The notes beneath the pieces are model-generated. The model saw only the letters and a list, made by a program, of their open reading frames with translations, was not told where the DNA came from and ran no database searches. A stretch of DNA of 64,000 nucleotides, taken from NCBI GenBank assembly GCA_026874595.1, contig CM049315.1:62865389-62929388 (forward strand), in the 5' to 3' direction. The translations under genes and the position numbers were made by a program. The DNA comes from Sipunculus nudus (Eukaryota; Annelida; Sipuncula; Golfingiida; Sipunculidae). Within the stretch, counting starts at the first letter, position 1. The number at the start of each line of letters is the position of its first letter. Below, piece after piece: positions 45,154 to 57,542 of this stretch.

Positions 45154-48100
45154 GATCGTGTTGTGCAAAATAGAAGATTAAAATTGCAAAAGAAGCAATT
45201 CAGAAGCTCCATTAGGCCATTTAGAACCGGGTACAAACATCGATCTCGCCGAAATCAGCTAGGTTTTTGCCTAATTCATGATCGTGTGTTGTGAAAAAAT
45301 TGCAGATTTAAATTGCAAAAGAAGCAATTCAGAAGCTCCATTAGGCCATTTAGAACCGGGTACAAACATCGATCTCGCCTAAATCAGCTAGGTTTTTGCC
45401 TAATTCATGATCGTGTGTTGTGCAAAAATTGCAGATTTAAATTGCAAAAGAAGCAATTCATAAGCTTCATTAGGCCGTTTAGAACCAGATACAAACATCT
45501 TTTACGCCGAAATCAGCTCGGTTTTTGCGTAATACAAAATCGTGTGTTGTGCAAAGATGACCGATTTAAACTGGGAAAGAAGCGATTCAATAGCTTCATT
45601 AGTCGACTTAAAACCCGTTACAACCGTCGTTTTCGCTTAAATAAGCTCGGTTTTTGCGTAGTACAAGATCGTGTGTTGGGCAAATATCACCGATTAAAAC
45701 TGCTAAATAAGCATTTTAGAAACTTCATCAGGCCATTAAGAACCAGTTAGAAACGTCGTTTTTGCTGAAATCAGCTCGATTTTTCAGCGTAATATAAGAT
45801 CGTGTTTGTGCAAAAATGACCGATTTAAACTGCAAAAGAAGAGTTTAAAAAGCTTCAATAGGCCACTTCAAACCAGTTACAAAGATCTTTTTTGCCAAAA
45901 TCGACTCGGATTTTGCGTTATAATAGATCATGATCCGTGCAAAAATGGCCAGTTTAAACTGCGAAAGAAGCGTTTCAGAAACTTCATTAGGCGACTTAAA
46001 ACCCGTTACAAAAGTCGTTTTCGCCGCAGTCAGCTCGGTTTTCGCGTACTACAAGATCGTGTGTTGTGCAAAAATGGCCGTTTAAATTGCAAATGAAGCG
46101 TTTTAATAGCTTCATCAGGCCATTTAAAACAAGTTACAAACGTCGTTTTTGCCGAAATCAGCAAGGTTTTCGCTTAATACAAGATCGCAGGTTTAAATTC
46201 CAAAAGAATCAATTCAGGAGCTTTATTAGGCCATTTATAACCAGATACCAACGTCTTTTTCGCCGAAATCAGATCGGTTTTTGCGTAATACAAGACCGTG
46301 TTTTGTGCAAAGATGACCGATTTCAACTGCCAAGGAAGCCTTTTAGAAGCTTCATCGGGCCATTAAGAACCAGTTAGCAACGTCGTTTTTGCTGAAATCA
46401 GCTCGATTTTTTGCGTAATACAAAATCGTGTGTTGTGCAAAGATGACCGATTTAAGCTGCTAAAGAAGCGTTTTAGAAGCTTCATCAGGCCATTAAGAAC
46501 CAGTTAGAAACGTCTTTTATGCCGAAATCAGCTCGTTTTTTTCGTAATACAAGATCGTGATTTGTGCAGAGACGGCTGATTTAAACTGCGATAGAAGCGT
46601 TTTAATAGCTTCATTAAGCCATTTAGAAATTGGTAAAAACGTCGCTCTTGCTGAAATCAGATCGGTTTTCGCGTAATACAAGATCGTGTTGTGCAAAATA
46701 GAAGATTAAAATTGCAAAAGAAGCAATTCAGAAGCTCCATTAGGCCATTTAGAACCGGGTACAAACATCGATCTCGCCGAAATCAGCTAGGTTTTTGGCT
46801 AATTCAGGAACGTGTGTTGTGCAAAAATTACAGATTTCAATTGCAAAAGAAGCAATTCAAAATCTTCATTAGGCCGTTTAGAATCAGATACAAACGTCTT
46901 TTACGACGAAATCAGCTCGGTTTTTTCGTAATACAAGGTCGTGATTTGTGCAGAAACGGCTAATATAAACTGCGATAGAAGCATTTAAATAGCTTCATTA
47001 AGCCATTAAGAATTTGGTAAAAACGTCGCTTTTGCTGAAATCAGATCGGTTTTCGCGTAGTACAAGATCGTGTTGTGCAAAATAGAAGATTAAAATTGCA
47101 AAAGAAGCAATTCAGAAGCTCCATTAGGCCATTTAGAACCGGGTACAAACATCGATCTCGCCCAAATCAGCTAGGTTTTTGCCTAATTCATGATCGTGTG
47201 TTGTGCAAAAATTGCAGATTTAAATTGCAAAAGAAGCAATTCAGAAGCTTCATTAGGCCGTTTAGAACCAGATACAAACATCTTTTACGCCGAAATCAGC
47301 TCGGTTTTTGCGTCATACAAAATCGTGTTTTGTGCAAAGATGACCGATTTAAACTGCAAAAGAAGCGTTTAAGAGGCTTTATCAGGCCATTAAGAATCAG
47401 TTAGAAACGTCGTTTTTGCTGAAATCAGCTCGATTTTTTGCGTAATATAAGATCGTGTGTTGTGCAAAGATGATCGATTTAAACTGCAAAAGAAGCGTTT
47501 GAGAAACTTCATTAGGCCATTTAGAACCAGTTACAAATGTCGTTTTTTGGCCGAAATCAGCTCGGTTTTTGCGTAATATAGGATTCTGTTTTGTGCAAAA
47601 TGGCCGATTCAAACTGCGAAAGAAGCGTTTTAGAAGCTTCATTTGTCCATTTACAACCAGTTACAAAAGTCGTTTTTGCCGAAATCAGCGCGATTTTCGC
47701 GTTATACAAGATCGTACGTTGTGAATAAATGGCCTATTTGAACTGCGAAAGAAGCGTTTTAGTAGCTTCATCAGGCCATTTAGAACAATTTACGAACGTC
47801 GTTTTTCCCGAAATCAGCTCGGTGTTCGCTTTATACAAGATCGTGTCTTGTGCAATGATCACCGATTTAAACTGCGAAAGAAGCGTTTTAGAAGCTTCAT
47901 CAGGCCATTTAGAACCAGTTAGCAACGTCGTTTTTGCTGAAATCAGCTCGGTTTTTTTTTGCGTAATACAAAATCGTCTGTTGTGCAAAGATGACCGATT
48001 TAAACTGCTAAAGAAGCGTTTTAGAAGATTCATCAGGCAATTAAGAAGTTATAAACGTCGTTTTTGCTAAAATCAGCTCGATTTTTTAGTGTAATATAAG

Positions 48101-51069
48101 ATCGTGTTTGTGCAAAGATGACCGATTTAAACTGCAAAAGAAGAGTTTAAGAAGGTTCAATAGGCCACTTAAACCAGTTACAAAGATCTTTTTTGCCGAA
48201 ATCGACTCGGTTTTTGCGTTATAATAGATCATGATCCGTGCAAAAATGGCCAGTTTAAACTGCGAAAGAAGCGTTTCAGAAACTTCATTAGGCGACTTAA
48301 AACCTGTTACAATGGTCGTTTTCGTCGCAATCAGCTCGGTTTTCGCGTACTACAAGATCGTGTGTTGTGCAAAAATGGCCGTTTAAATTGCAAATGAAGC
48401 ATTTTAATAGCTTCATCAGGCCATTTAAAACAAGTTACAAACGTCGTTTTTGCCGAAATCAGCTCGGTTTTCGCTTTAAACAAGATCGTGTCTTGTGCAA
48501 TGATCACCGATTTAAACTGTGAAAGAAGCGTTTTAGAAGCTTCATCAGGCCATTAAGAACCAGTTAGAAACGTCGTTTTTGCTGAAATCAGCTCGATTTT
48601 TTTGCGTAATGCAAGATCGTGTTTGTGCAAATATTGCAGATTTAAATTGCAAAAGAATCAATTCAGGAGCTTTATTAGGCCATTTAGAACCAGATACCAA
48701 CGTCTTTTTCGCCGAAATCAGCTCGGTTTTTGCGTAATACAAGACCGTGTTTTGTGCAAAGATGACCGATTTCAACTGCCAAGGAAGCCTTTTAGAAGCT
48801 TCATCAGGCCATTAAGAACCAGTTAGCAACGTCGTTTTTGCTGAAATCAGCTCGATTTTTTGCGTAATACAAAATCGTGTGTTGTGCAAAGATGACCGAT
48901 TTAAACTGCTAAAGAAGCGTTTTAGAAGCTTCATCAGGCCATTAAGAACCAGTTAGAAACGTCTTTTACGCCGAAATCAGCTCTTTTTTTCGTAATACAA
49001 GATCGTGATTTGTGCAGAAACGGCTGATTTAAACTGCGATAGAAGCGTTTTAATAGCTTCATTGGGCCAATTGGAAATTGGTAAAAACGTCGCTCTTGCT
49101 GAAATCAGATCGGTTTTCGCGTAATACAACATCGTGTTGTGCAAAATAGAAGATTAAAATTGCCAAAGAAGCAATTCAGAAGCTCCATTAGGCCATTTAG
49201 AACCGGGTACAAACATCGATCTCGCCGAAATCAGCTAGGTTTTAATCTAATTCAGGAACGTGTGTTGTGCAAAAATTACAGATTTCAATTGCAAAAGAAG
49301 CAATTCAGAAGCTTCATTAGGCCGTTTTGAATCATATACAAACGTCTTTTACGACGAAATCAGCTCCGTTTTTTCGTAATACAAGATCGTGATTTGTGCA
49401 GAAACGGCTTATATAAACTGCGATAGAAGCGTTTAAATAGCTTCATTAGGCCATTTAGAAATTGTTAAAAACGTCGCTTTTGCTGAAATCAGATCGGTTT
49501 TCGCGTAGTACAAGATCGTGTTGTGCAAAATAGAAGATTAAAATTGCAAAGGAAGCAATTCAGAAGCTCCATTAGGCCATTTAGAACCAGGTACAAACAT
49601 CGATCTCGCCGAAATCAGCTAGGTTTTTGCCTAATTCATGATCGTGTGTGGTGATAAAATTGCAGATTTAAATTGCAAAAGAAGCAATTCAGAAGCTTCA
49701 TTAGGCCGTTTAGAACCAGATACAAACATCTTTACGCCGAAATCAGCTCGGTTTTTGCGTAATACAAAATCGTGTTTTGTGCAAAGATGACCGATTTAAA
49801 CTGCAAAAGAAGCGTTTAAGAAGCTTTATCAGGCCATTAAGAATCAGTTAGGAACGTCGTTTTTGCTGAAATCAGCTCGGGTTTTTTTTGCGTAATATGA
49901 GATCGTGTGTTGTGCAAAGATGATCGATTTAAACTGCAAAAGAAGTGTTTGAGAAACTTCATTAGGCCATTTAGAACCAGTTACAAATGTCGTTTTTTTG
50001 CCGAAATCAGCTCGGTTTTTGCGTAATATAGGATCCTGTTTTGTGCAAAATGGCCGATTTAAACTGCGAAAGAAGCGTTTTAGAAGCTTCATTTGTCCAT
50101 TTACAACCAGTTACAAAAGTCGTTTTTGCCGAAATCAGCGCGATTTTCGCGTTATACAAGATCGTACGTTGTGAATAAATGGCCGATTTGAACTGCGAAA
50201 GAAGCGATTTAATAGCTTCATCAGGCCATTTAGAACAAGTTACGAACGTCGTTTTTCCCGAAATCAGCTCGGTGTTCGCTTTATACAAGATCGTGTCTTG
50301 TGCAATGATCACCGATTTAAAATGCGAAAGAAGCCTTTTAGAAGCTTCATCAGGCCATTAAGAACCAGCTAGAAACGTCGTTTTTGCTGAAATCAGCTCG
50401 ATTTTTTTGCGTAATGCAAGATCGTGTTTGTGCAAATATTGCAGATTTAAATTGCAAAAGAATCAATTCAGGAGCTTTATTAGGCCATTTAGAACCAGAT
50501 ACCAACGTCTTTATCGCCGAAATCAGCTCGATTTTTTGCGTAATACAAAATCGTGTGTTGTGCAAAGATGACCGATTTAAACTGCTTAAGAAGCGTTTTT
50601 GAAGCTTCATCAGGCCATTAAGAACCAGTTAGAAACGTCTTTTACGCCGAAATCAGCTCGTTATTTTCGTAATACAAGATCGTGATTTGTGCAGAAACGG
50701 CTGATTTAAACTGCGATAGAAGCGTTTCAATAGCTTCATTAGGCCATTTAGAAATTGGTAAAAACGTCGCTCTTGCTGAAATCAGATCGGTTTTTGCGTA
50801 ATACAAGATCGTGTTTTGTGCAAAGATGACCGATTTAAACTGCGAAAGAAGCGTTTTAGAAGCTTCATCAGGCCATTTAGAACCAGTTAGCAAAGTCGTT
50901 TTTGCTGAAATCAGCTCGGTTTTTTTTTTTGCGTAATACAAAATCGTCTCTTGTGCAAAGATGACCGATTTAAACTGCTAAAGAAGCGTTTTAGAAGATT
51001 CATCAGGCAATTAAGAAGTTAGAAACGTCGTTTTTGCTAAAATCAGCTTGATTTTTTAGTGTAATATAA

Positions 51070-51165
51070 GATCGTGTTTGTGCAAAGATGAACTTCATTA
51101 GGCGACTTAAAACCCGTTACAATGGTCGTTTTCGTCGCAATCAGCTCGGTTTTCGCGTACTACAA
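51070..51165 (+). repeat. 96 bp m1/m2 deletion hybrid (scar 1, unit 4)
   Basis: Same breakpoint as at 38022, offset 13048. The preceding m20 also has the rare CTCTTGTGC start and AGCTTGATTTTTT seen in the other two copies, so it was inherited by duplication and did not arise independently. Confidence 0.9.
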
Positions 51166-51264
51166 GATCGTGTGTTGTGCAAAAATGGCCGTTTAAATTG
51201 CAAATGAAGCGTTTTAAAGCTTCATCAGGCCATTTAAAACAAGTTACGTTTTTGCGTAATACAA
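51166..51264 (+). repeat. 99 bp m3/m5 deletion hybrid (scar 2, unit 4)
   Basis: Same breakpoint as at 38118, offset 13048. It is followed by m9 at 51265. Scar 2 is present in units 3 and 4 and absent from segment E. Confidence 0.9.
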
Positions 51265-52940
51265 GATCGTGTTGTGCAAAATAGAAGATTAAAATTGCAA
51301 AAGAAGCAATTCAGAAGCTCCATTAGGCCATTTAGAACCGGGTACAAACATCGATCTCGCCGAAATCAACTGGGTTTTTGCCTAATTCATGATCGTGTGT
51401 TGTGCAAAAATTGCAGATTTAAATTGCAAAGGAAGCAATTCAGAAGCTTCATTAGGCCGTTTAGAACCAGATACAAACATCTTTTACGCCGAAATCAGCT
51501 CGGTTTTTGCGTAATACAAGATCGTGTTTTGTGCAAAGATGACCGATTTAAACTGCAAAAGAAGCGTTTAAGAAGCTTTATCAGGCCATTAAGAATCAGT
51601 TAGGAACGTCGTTTTTGCTGAAATCAACTCGGTTTTTTTTTTGCGTAATATAAGATCGTGTGTTGTGCAAAGATGATGATTTAAACTGCAAAAGAAGCGT
51701 TTGAGAAACTTCATTAGGCCATTTAGAACTAGTTACAAATGTCGTTTTTTTGCGGAAATCAGCTCGGTTTTTGCGTAATATAGGATCCTGTTTTGCGCAA
51801 AATGGCCGATTTAAACTGCGATAGAAGCGTTTTAATAGCTTCATTAGGCCATTTAGAAATTGGTAAAAACGTCGCTCTTGCGGATTATCGGTTTTTGCGT
51901 AATACAACATCGTGTTGTGCAAAATAGAAGATTAAAATTGCAAAAGAAGCAATTCAGAAGCTCCATTAGGCCATTTAGAACCGGGTACAAACATCGATCT
52001 CGCCGAAATCAGCTAGGTTTTTGGCTATTTCAGGAACGTGTGTTGTGCAAAAATTACAGATTTCAATTGCAAAAAAAGCAATTCAGAAGCTTCATTAGGC
52101 CGTTTAGAATCAGATACAAAAGTCTTTTACGACGAAATCAGCTCGGTTTTTTCGTAATACAAGATCGTGTTTTGTGCAAAGATGACCGATTTAAACTGCG
52201 AAAGAAGCGTTTTAGAAGCTTCATCAGGCCATTTAGAACCAGTTAGCAACGTCGTTTTTGCTGAAATCAGCTCGGGTTTTTTTTTGCGTAATACAAAATC
52301 GTCTGTTGTGCAAAGATGACCGATTTAAACTGCTAAAGAAGCGTTTTAGAAGATTCATCAGGCAATTAAGAAGTTAGAAACGTCGTTTTTGCTAAAACCA
52401 GCTCGATTTCTTAGTGTAACATAAGATCGTGTTTGTGCAAAGATGACCGATTTAAACTGCAAAAGAAGAGTTTAAGAAGGTTCAATAGGCCACTTAAAAC
52501 CAGTTACAAAGATCTTTTTTGCCGAAATCGACTCGGTTTTTGTGTTATAATAGATCATGATCCGTGCAAAAATGGCCAGTTTAAACTGCGAAAGAAGCGT
52601 TTCAGAAACTTCATTAGGCGACTTAAAACCCGTTATAATCGTCGTTTTCGTCGCAATCAGCTCGATTTTCGCGTACTACAAGATCGTGTCTTGTGCAAAA
52701 ATGGCCGTTTAAATTGCAAATGAAGCATTTTAATAGCTTCATCAGGCCATTTAAAACAAGTTACAAACGTCGTTTTTCCCGAAATCAGCTCGGTTTTCGC
52801 TTTAAACAAGATCGTGTCTTGTGCAATGATCACCGATTTAAACTGTGAAAGAAGCGTTTTAGAAGCTTCATCAGGCCATTAAGAACCAGTTAGAAACGTC
52901 GTTTTTGCTGAAATCAGCTCGATTTTTTTGCGTAATGCAA

Positions 52941-55900
52941 GATCGTGTTTGTGCAAATATTGCAGATTTAAATTGCAAAAGAATCAATTCAGGAGCTTTA
53001 TTAGGCCATTTAGAACCAGATACCAACGTCTTTTACGCCGAAATCAGCTCGGTTTCTGCGTAATACAAGATCGTGTTGTGCAAAATAGAAGATTAATATT
53101 GCAAAAGAAGCAATTCAGAAGCTCCATTAGGCCATTAAGAACCGGGTACAAACATCGATCTCGCCGAAATCAGCTGGGTTTTTGCCTAATTCATGATCGT
53201 GTGTTGTGCAAAAATTGCAGATTAAAATTGCAAAAGAAGCAATTCAGAAGCTTCATTAGGCCGTTTAGAACCAGATACAAACATCTTTTACGCCGAAATC
53301 AGCTCGGTTTTTGCGTAAGACAAGATCGTGTTTTGTGCAAAGATGACCGATTTAAACTACAAAAGAAGCGTTTAAGAAGCTTTATCAGGCCATTAAGAAT
53401 CAGTTAGGAACGTCGTTTTTGCTGAAATCAGCTAGTTATTTTCGTAATACAAGATCGTTATTTGTGCAGAAACGGCTGATTTAAACTGCGATAGAAGCGT
53501 TTTAATAGCTTCATTGGGCCAATTGGAAATTGGTAAAAACGTCGCTCTTGCTGAAATCAGATCGGTTTTCGCGTAATACAACATCGTGTTGTGCAAAATA
53601 GAAGATTAAAATTGCCAAAGAAGCAATTCAGAAGCTCCATTAGGCCATTTAGAACCGGGTACAAACATCGATCTCGCCGAAATCAGCTAGGTTTTAATCT
53701 AATTCAGGAACGTGTGTTGTGCAAAAATTACAGATTTCAATTGCAAAAGAAGCAATTCAGAAGCTTCATTAGGCCGTTTTGAATCAGATACAAACGTCTT
53801 TTACGACGAAATCAGCTCCGTTTTTTCGTAATACAAGATCGTGATTTGTGCAGAAACGGCTTATATAAACTGCGATAGAAGCGTTTAAATAGCTTCATTA
53901 GGCCATTTAGAAATTGTTAAAAACGTCGCTTTTGCTGAAATCAGATCGGTTTTCGCGTAGTACAAGATCGTGTTGTGCAAAATAGAAGATTAAAATTGCA
54001 AAGGAAGCAATTCAGAAGCTCCATTAGGCCATTTAGAACCAGGTACAAACATAGATCTCGCCGAAATCAGCTAGGTTTTTGCCTAATTCATGATCGTGTG
54101 TGGTGATAAAATTGCAGATTTAAATTGCAAAAGAAGCAATTCAGAAGCTTCATTAGGCCGTTTAGAACCAGATACAAACATCTTTACGCCGAAATCAGCT
54201 CGGTTTTTGCGTAATACAAAATCGTGTTTTGTGCAAAGATGACCGATTTAAACTGCAAAAGAAGAGTTTAAGAAGCTTTATCAGGCCATTAAGAATCAGT
54301 TAGGAACGTCGTTTTTGCTGAAATCAGCTCGGGTTTTTTTTGCGTAATATGAGATCGTGTGTTGTGCAAAGATGATCGATTTAAACTGCAAAAGAAGTGT
54401 TTGAGAAACTTCATTAGGCCATTTAGAACCAGTTACAAATGTCGTTTTTTTGCCGAAATCAGCTCGGTTTTTGCGTAATATAGGATCCTGTTTTGTGCAA
54501 AATGGCCGATTTAAACTGCGAAAGAAGCGTTTTAGAAGCTTCATTTGTCCATTTACAACCAGTTACAAAAGTCGTTTTTGCCGAAATCAGCGCGATTTTC
54601 GCGTTATACAAGATCGTACGTTGTGAATAAATGGCCGATTTGAACTGCGAAAGAAGCGATTTAATAGCTTCATCAGGCCATTTAGAACAAGTTACGAACG
54701 TCGTTTTTCCCGAAATCAGCTCGGTGTTCGCTTTATACAAGATCGTGTCTTGTGCAATGATCACCGATTTAAAATGCGAAAGAAGCCTTTTAGAAGCTTC
54801 ATCAGGCCATTAAGAACCAGCTAGAAACGTCGTTTTTGCTGAAATCAGCTCGATTTTTTTGCGTAATGCAAGATCGTGTTTGTGCAAATATTGCAGATTT
54901 AAATTGCAAAAGAATCAATTCAGGAGCTTTATTAGGCCATTTAGAACCAGATACCAACGTCTTTATCGCCGAAATCAGCTCGATTTTTTGCGTAATACAA
55001 AATCGTGTGTTGTGCAAAGATGACCGATTTAAACTGCTTAAGAAGCGTTTTTGAAGCTTCATCAGGCCATTAAGAACCAGTTAGAAACGTCTTTTACGCC
55101 GAAATCAGCTCGTTATTTTCGTAATACAAGATCGTGATTTGTGCAGAAACGGCTGATTTAAACTGCGATAGAAGCGTTTCAATAGCTTCATTAGGCCATT
55201 TAGAAATTGGTAAAAACGTCGCTCTTGCTGAAATCAGATCGGTTTTTGCGTAATACAAGATCGTGTTTTGTGCAAAGATGACCGATTTAAACTGCGAAAG
55301 AAGCGTTTTAGAAGCTTCATCAGGCCATTTAGAACCAGTTAGCAAAGTCGTTTTTGCTGAAATCAGCTCGGTTTTTTTTTTTGCGTAATACAAAATCGTC
55401 TCTTGTGCAAAGATGACCGATTTAAACTGCTAAAGAAGCGTTTTAGAAGATTCATCAGGCAATTAAGAAGTTAGAAACGTCGTTTTTGCTAAAATCAGCT
55501 TGATTTTTTAGTGTAATATAAGATCGTGTTTGTGCAAAGATGAACTTCATTAGGCGACTTAAAACCCGTTACAATGGTCGTTTTCGTCGCAATCAGCTCG
55601 GTTTTCGCGTACTACAAGATCGTGTGTTGTGCAAAAATGGCCGTTTAAATTGCAAATGAAGCGTTTTAAAGCTTCATCAGGCCATTTAAAACAAGTTACG
55701 AACGTCGTTTTTGCCGAAATCAGCTCGGTTTTCGCTTTAAACAAGATCGTGTCTTGTGCAATGATCACCGATTTAAACTGTGAAAGAAGCGTTTTAGAAG
55801 CTTCATCAGGCCATTAAGAACCAGTTAGAAACGTCGTTTTTGCTGAAATCAGCTCGATTTTTTTGCGTAATGCAAGATCGTGTTTGTGCAAATATTGCAG

Positions 55901-56645
55901 ATTTAAATTGCAAAAGAATCAATTCAGGGGCTTTATTAGGCCATTTAGAACCAGATACCAACGTCTTTTACGCCGAAATCAGCTCGGTTTTTGCGTAATA
56001 CAAGATCGTGTTGTGCAAAATAGAAGATTAAAATTGCAAAAGAAGCAATTCAGAAGCTCCATTAGGCCATTTAGAACCGGGTACAAACATCGATCTCGCC
56101 GAAATCAACTGGGTTTTTGCCTAATTCATGATCGTGTGTTGTGCAAAAATTGCAGATTTAAATTGCAAAGGAAGCAATTCAGAAGCTTCATTAGGCCGTT
56201 TAGAACCAGATACAAACATCTTTTACGCCGAAATCAGCTCGGTTTTTGCGTAATACAAGATCGTGTTTTGTGCAAAGATGACCGATTTAAACTGCAAAAG
56301 AAGCGTTTAAGAAGCTTTATCAGGCCATTAAGAATCAGTTAGGAACGTCGTTTTTGCTGAAATCAACTCGGTTTTTTTTTGCGTAATATAAGATCGTGTG
56401 TTGTGCAAAGATGATGATTTAAACTGCAAAAGAAGCGTTTGAGAAACTTCATTAGGCCATTTAGAACTAGTTACAAATGTCGTTTTTTTGCGGAAATCAG
56501 CTCGGTTTTTGCGTAATATAGGATCCTGTTTTGCGCAAAATGGCCGATTTAAACTGCGATAGAAGCGTTTTAATAGCTTCATTAGGCCATTTAGAAATTG
56601 GTAAAAACGTCGCTCTTGCGGATAATCGGTTTTTGCGTAATACAA
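52941..56645. repeat. Segment E: repeat of unit 4 and unit 2 pieces
   Basis: Order: m5 m9 m12 m13 m8 m9 m10 m11 m9 m12 m13 m14 m15 m16 m17 m5 m18 m8 m19 m20 m1/2 m3 m4 m5 m9 m12 m13 m14 m15/8. Its first kilobase, with the sequence from about 52160, matches 23.37-25.17 kb at offset 28795. From about 53.5 to 55.6 kb it matches 49.05-51.2 kb at offset 4452 and 36.0-38.1 kb at offset 17499. The m3 m4 m5 block at 55618-56003 is intact here but reduced to a 99 bp hybrid in units 3 and 4. Confidence 0.85.
55522..55617 (+). repeat. 96 bp m1/m2 deletion hybrid (scar 1, segment E)
   Basis: Same breakpoint as at 38022, offset 17500. Here the next monomer (m3 at 55618) is full length, unlike in units 3 and 4. 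Confidence 0.9.
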
Positions 56646-57414
56646 CATCGTGTTGTGCACAATAGAAGATTAAAATTGCAAAAGAAGCAATTCAGAAGCT
56701 CCATTAGGCCATTTAGAACCGGGTACAAACATCGATCTCGCCGAAATCAGCTAGGTTTTTGGCTATTTCAGGAACGTGTGTTGTGCAAAAATTACAGATT
56801 TCAATTGCAAAAAAAGCAATTCAGAAGCTTCATTAGGCCGTTTAGAATCAGATACAAAAGTCTTTTACGACGAAATCAGCTCGGTTTTTTCGTAATACAA
56901 GATCGTGATTTGTGCAGAAACGGCTGATATAAACTGCGATAGAAGCGTTTAAATAGCTTCATTAGGCCATTTAGAAATTGTTAAAAACGTCGCTTTTGCT
57001 GAAATCAGATCGGTTTGCGCGTAGTACAAGATCGTGTTGTGCAAAATAGAAGATTAAAATTGCAAAAGAAGCAATTCAGAAGCACCATTAGGCCATTTAG
57101 ATCCGGGTACAAACATCGATCTCGCCGAAATCAGCTAGGTTTTTGCCTAATTCATGATCGTGTGTTGTGCAAAAATTGCAGATTTAAATTGCAAAAGAAG
57201 CAATTCAGAAGCTTCATTAGGCCGTTTAGAACCAGATACAAACATTTTTTACGCCGAAATCAGCTCGGTTTTTGCGTAATACAAGATCGTGTTTATAAAG
57301 ATGACCGATTTAAACTGCAAAAGAAGCGTTTAAGAAGCTTCATCAGGCCATTAAGAATCAGTTAGGAACGTCGTTTTTGCTGAAATCAGCTCGGTTTTTT
57401 TTTGCGTAATATAA

Positions 57415-57542
57415 GATCGTGTGTTGTGCAAAGATGATGATTTAAACTGCGAAAGAAGCGTTTTAGAAGCTTCATTTGTCCATTTACAGCCAGTTACAAA
57501 AGTCGTTTTTGCCGAAATCAGCGCGATTTTCGCGTTATACAA
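57415..57542 (+). repeat. m14/m15 hybrid in the 3992 bp HOR
   Basis: It starts as m14 (AAAGATGATGATTTAAACTG) and continues as m15 (GAAGCTTCATTTGTCCATTT and CGCGATTTTCGCG). The intact m14 and m15 pair is kept at about 8978-9235, so the 3992 bp HOR lost one monomer here. Second copy at 61407-61534. Confidence 0.85.

Larger units (their letters stand above)
39895..52940. repeat. HOR unit 4: 13046 bp, 102 monomers, near-identical to unit 3
   Basis: Monomer order equals unit 3 except for an extra m9-m10-m11 trio at 44770-45153 (384 bp). The offset to unit 3 is 12663 before that point and 13047 after it, then 13048 after a one-base change in a T tract near 50930. Lines compared by eye show only scattered single-base differences. 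The left boundary of the duplication lies at about 39720-39840, inside m3/m4: upstream, the sequence follows 52.2-52.8 kb; downstream, it follows 27.2 kb. This is probably the youngest large duplication in the window. Confidence 0.9.
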
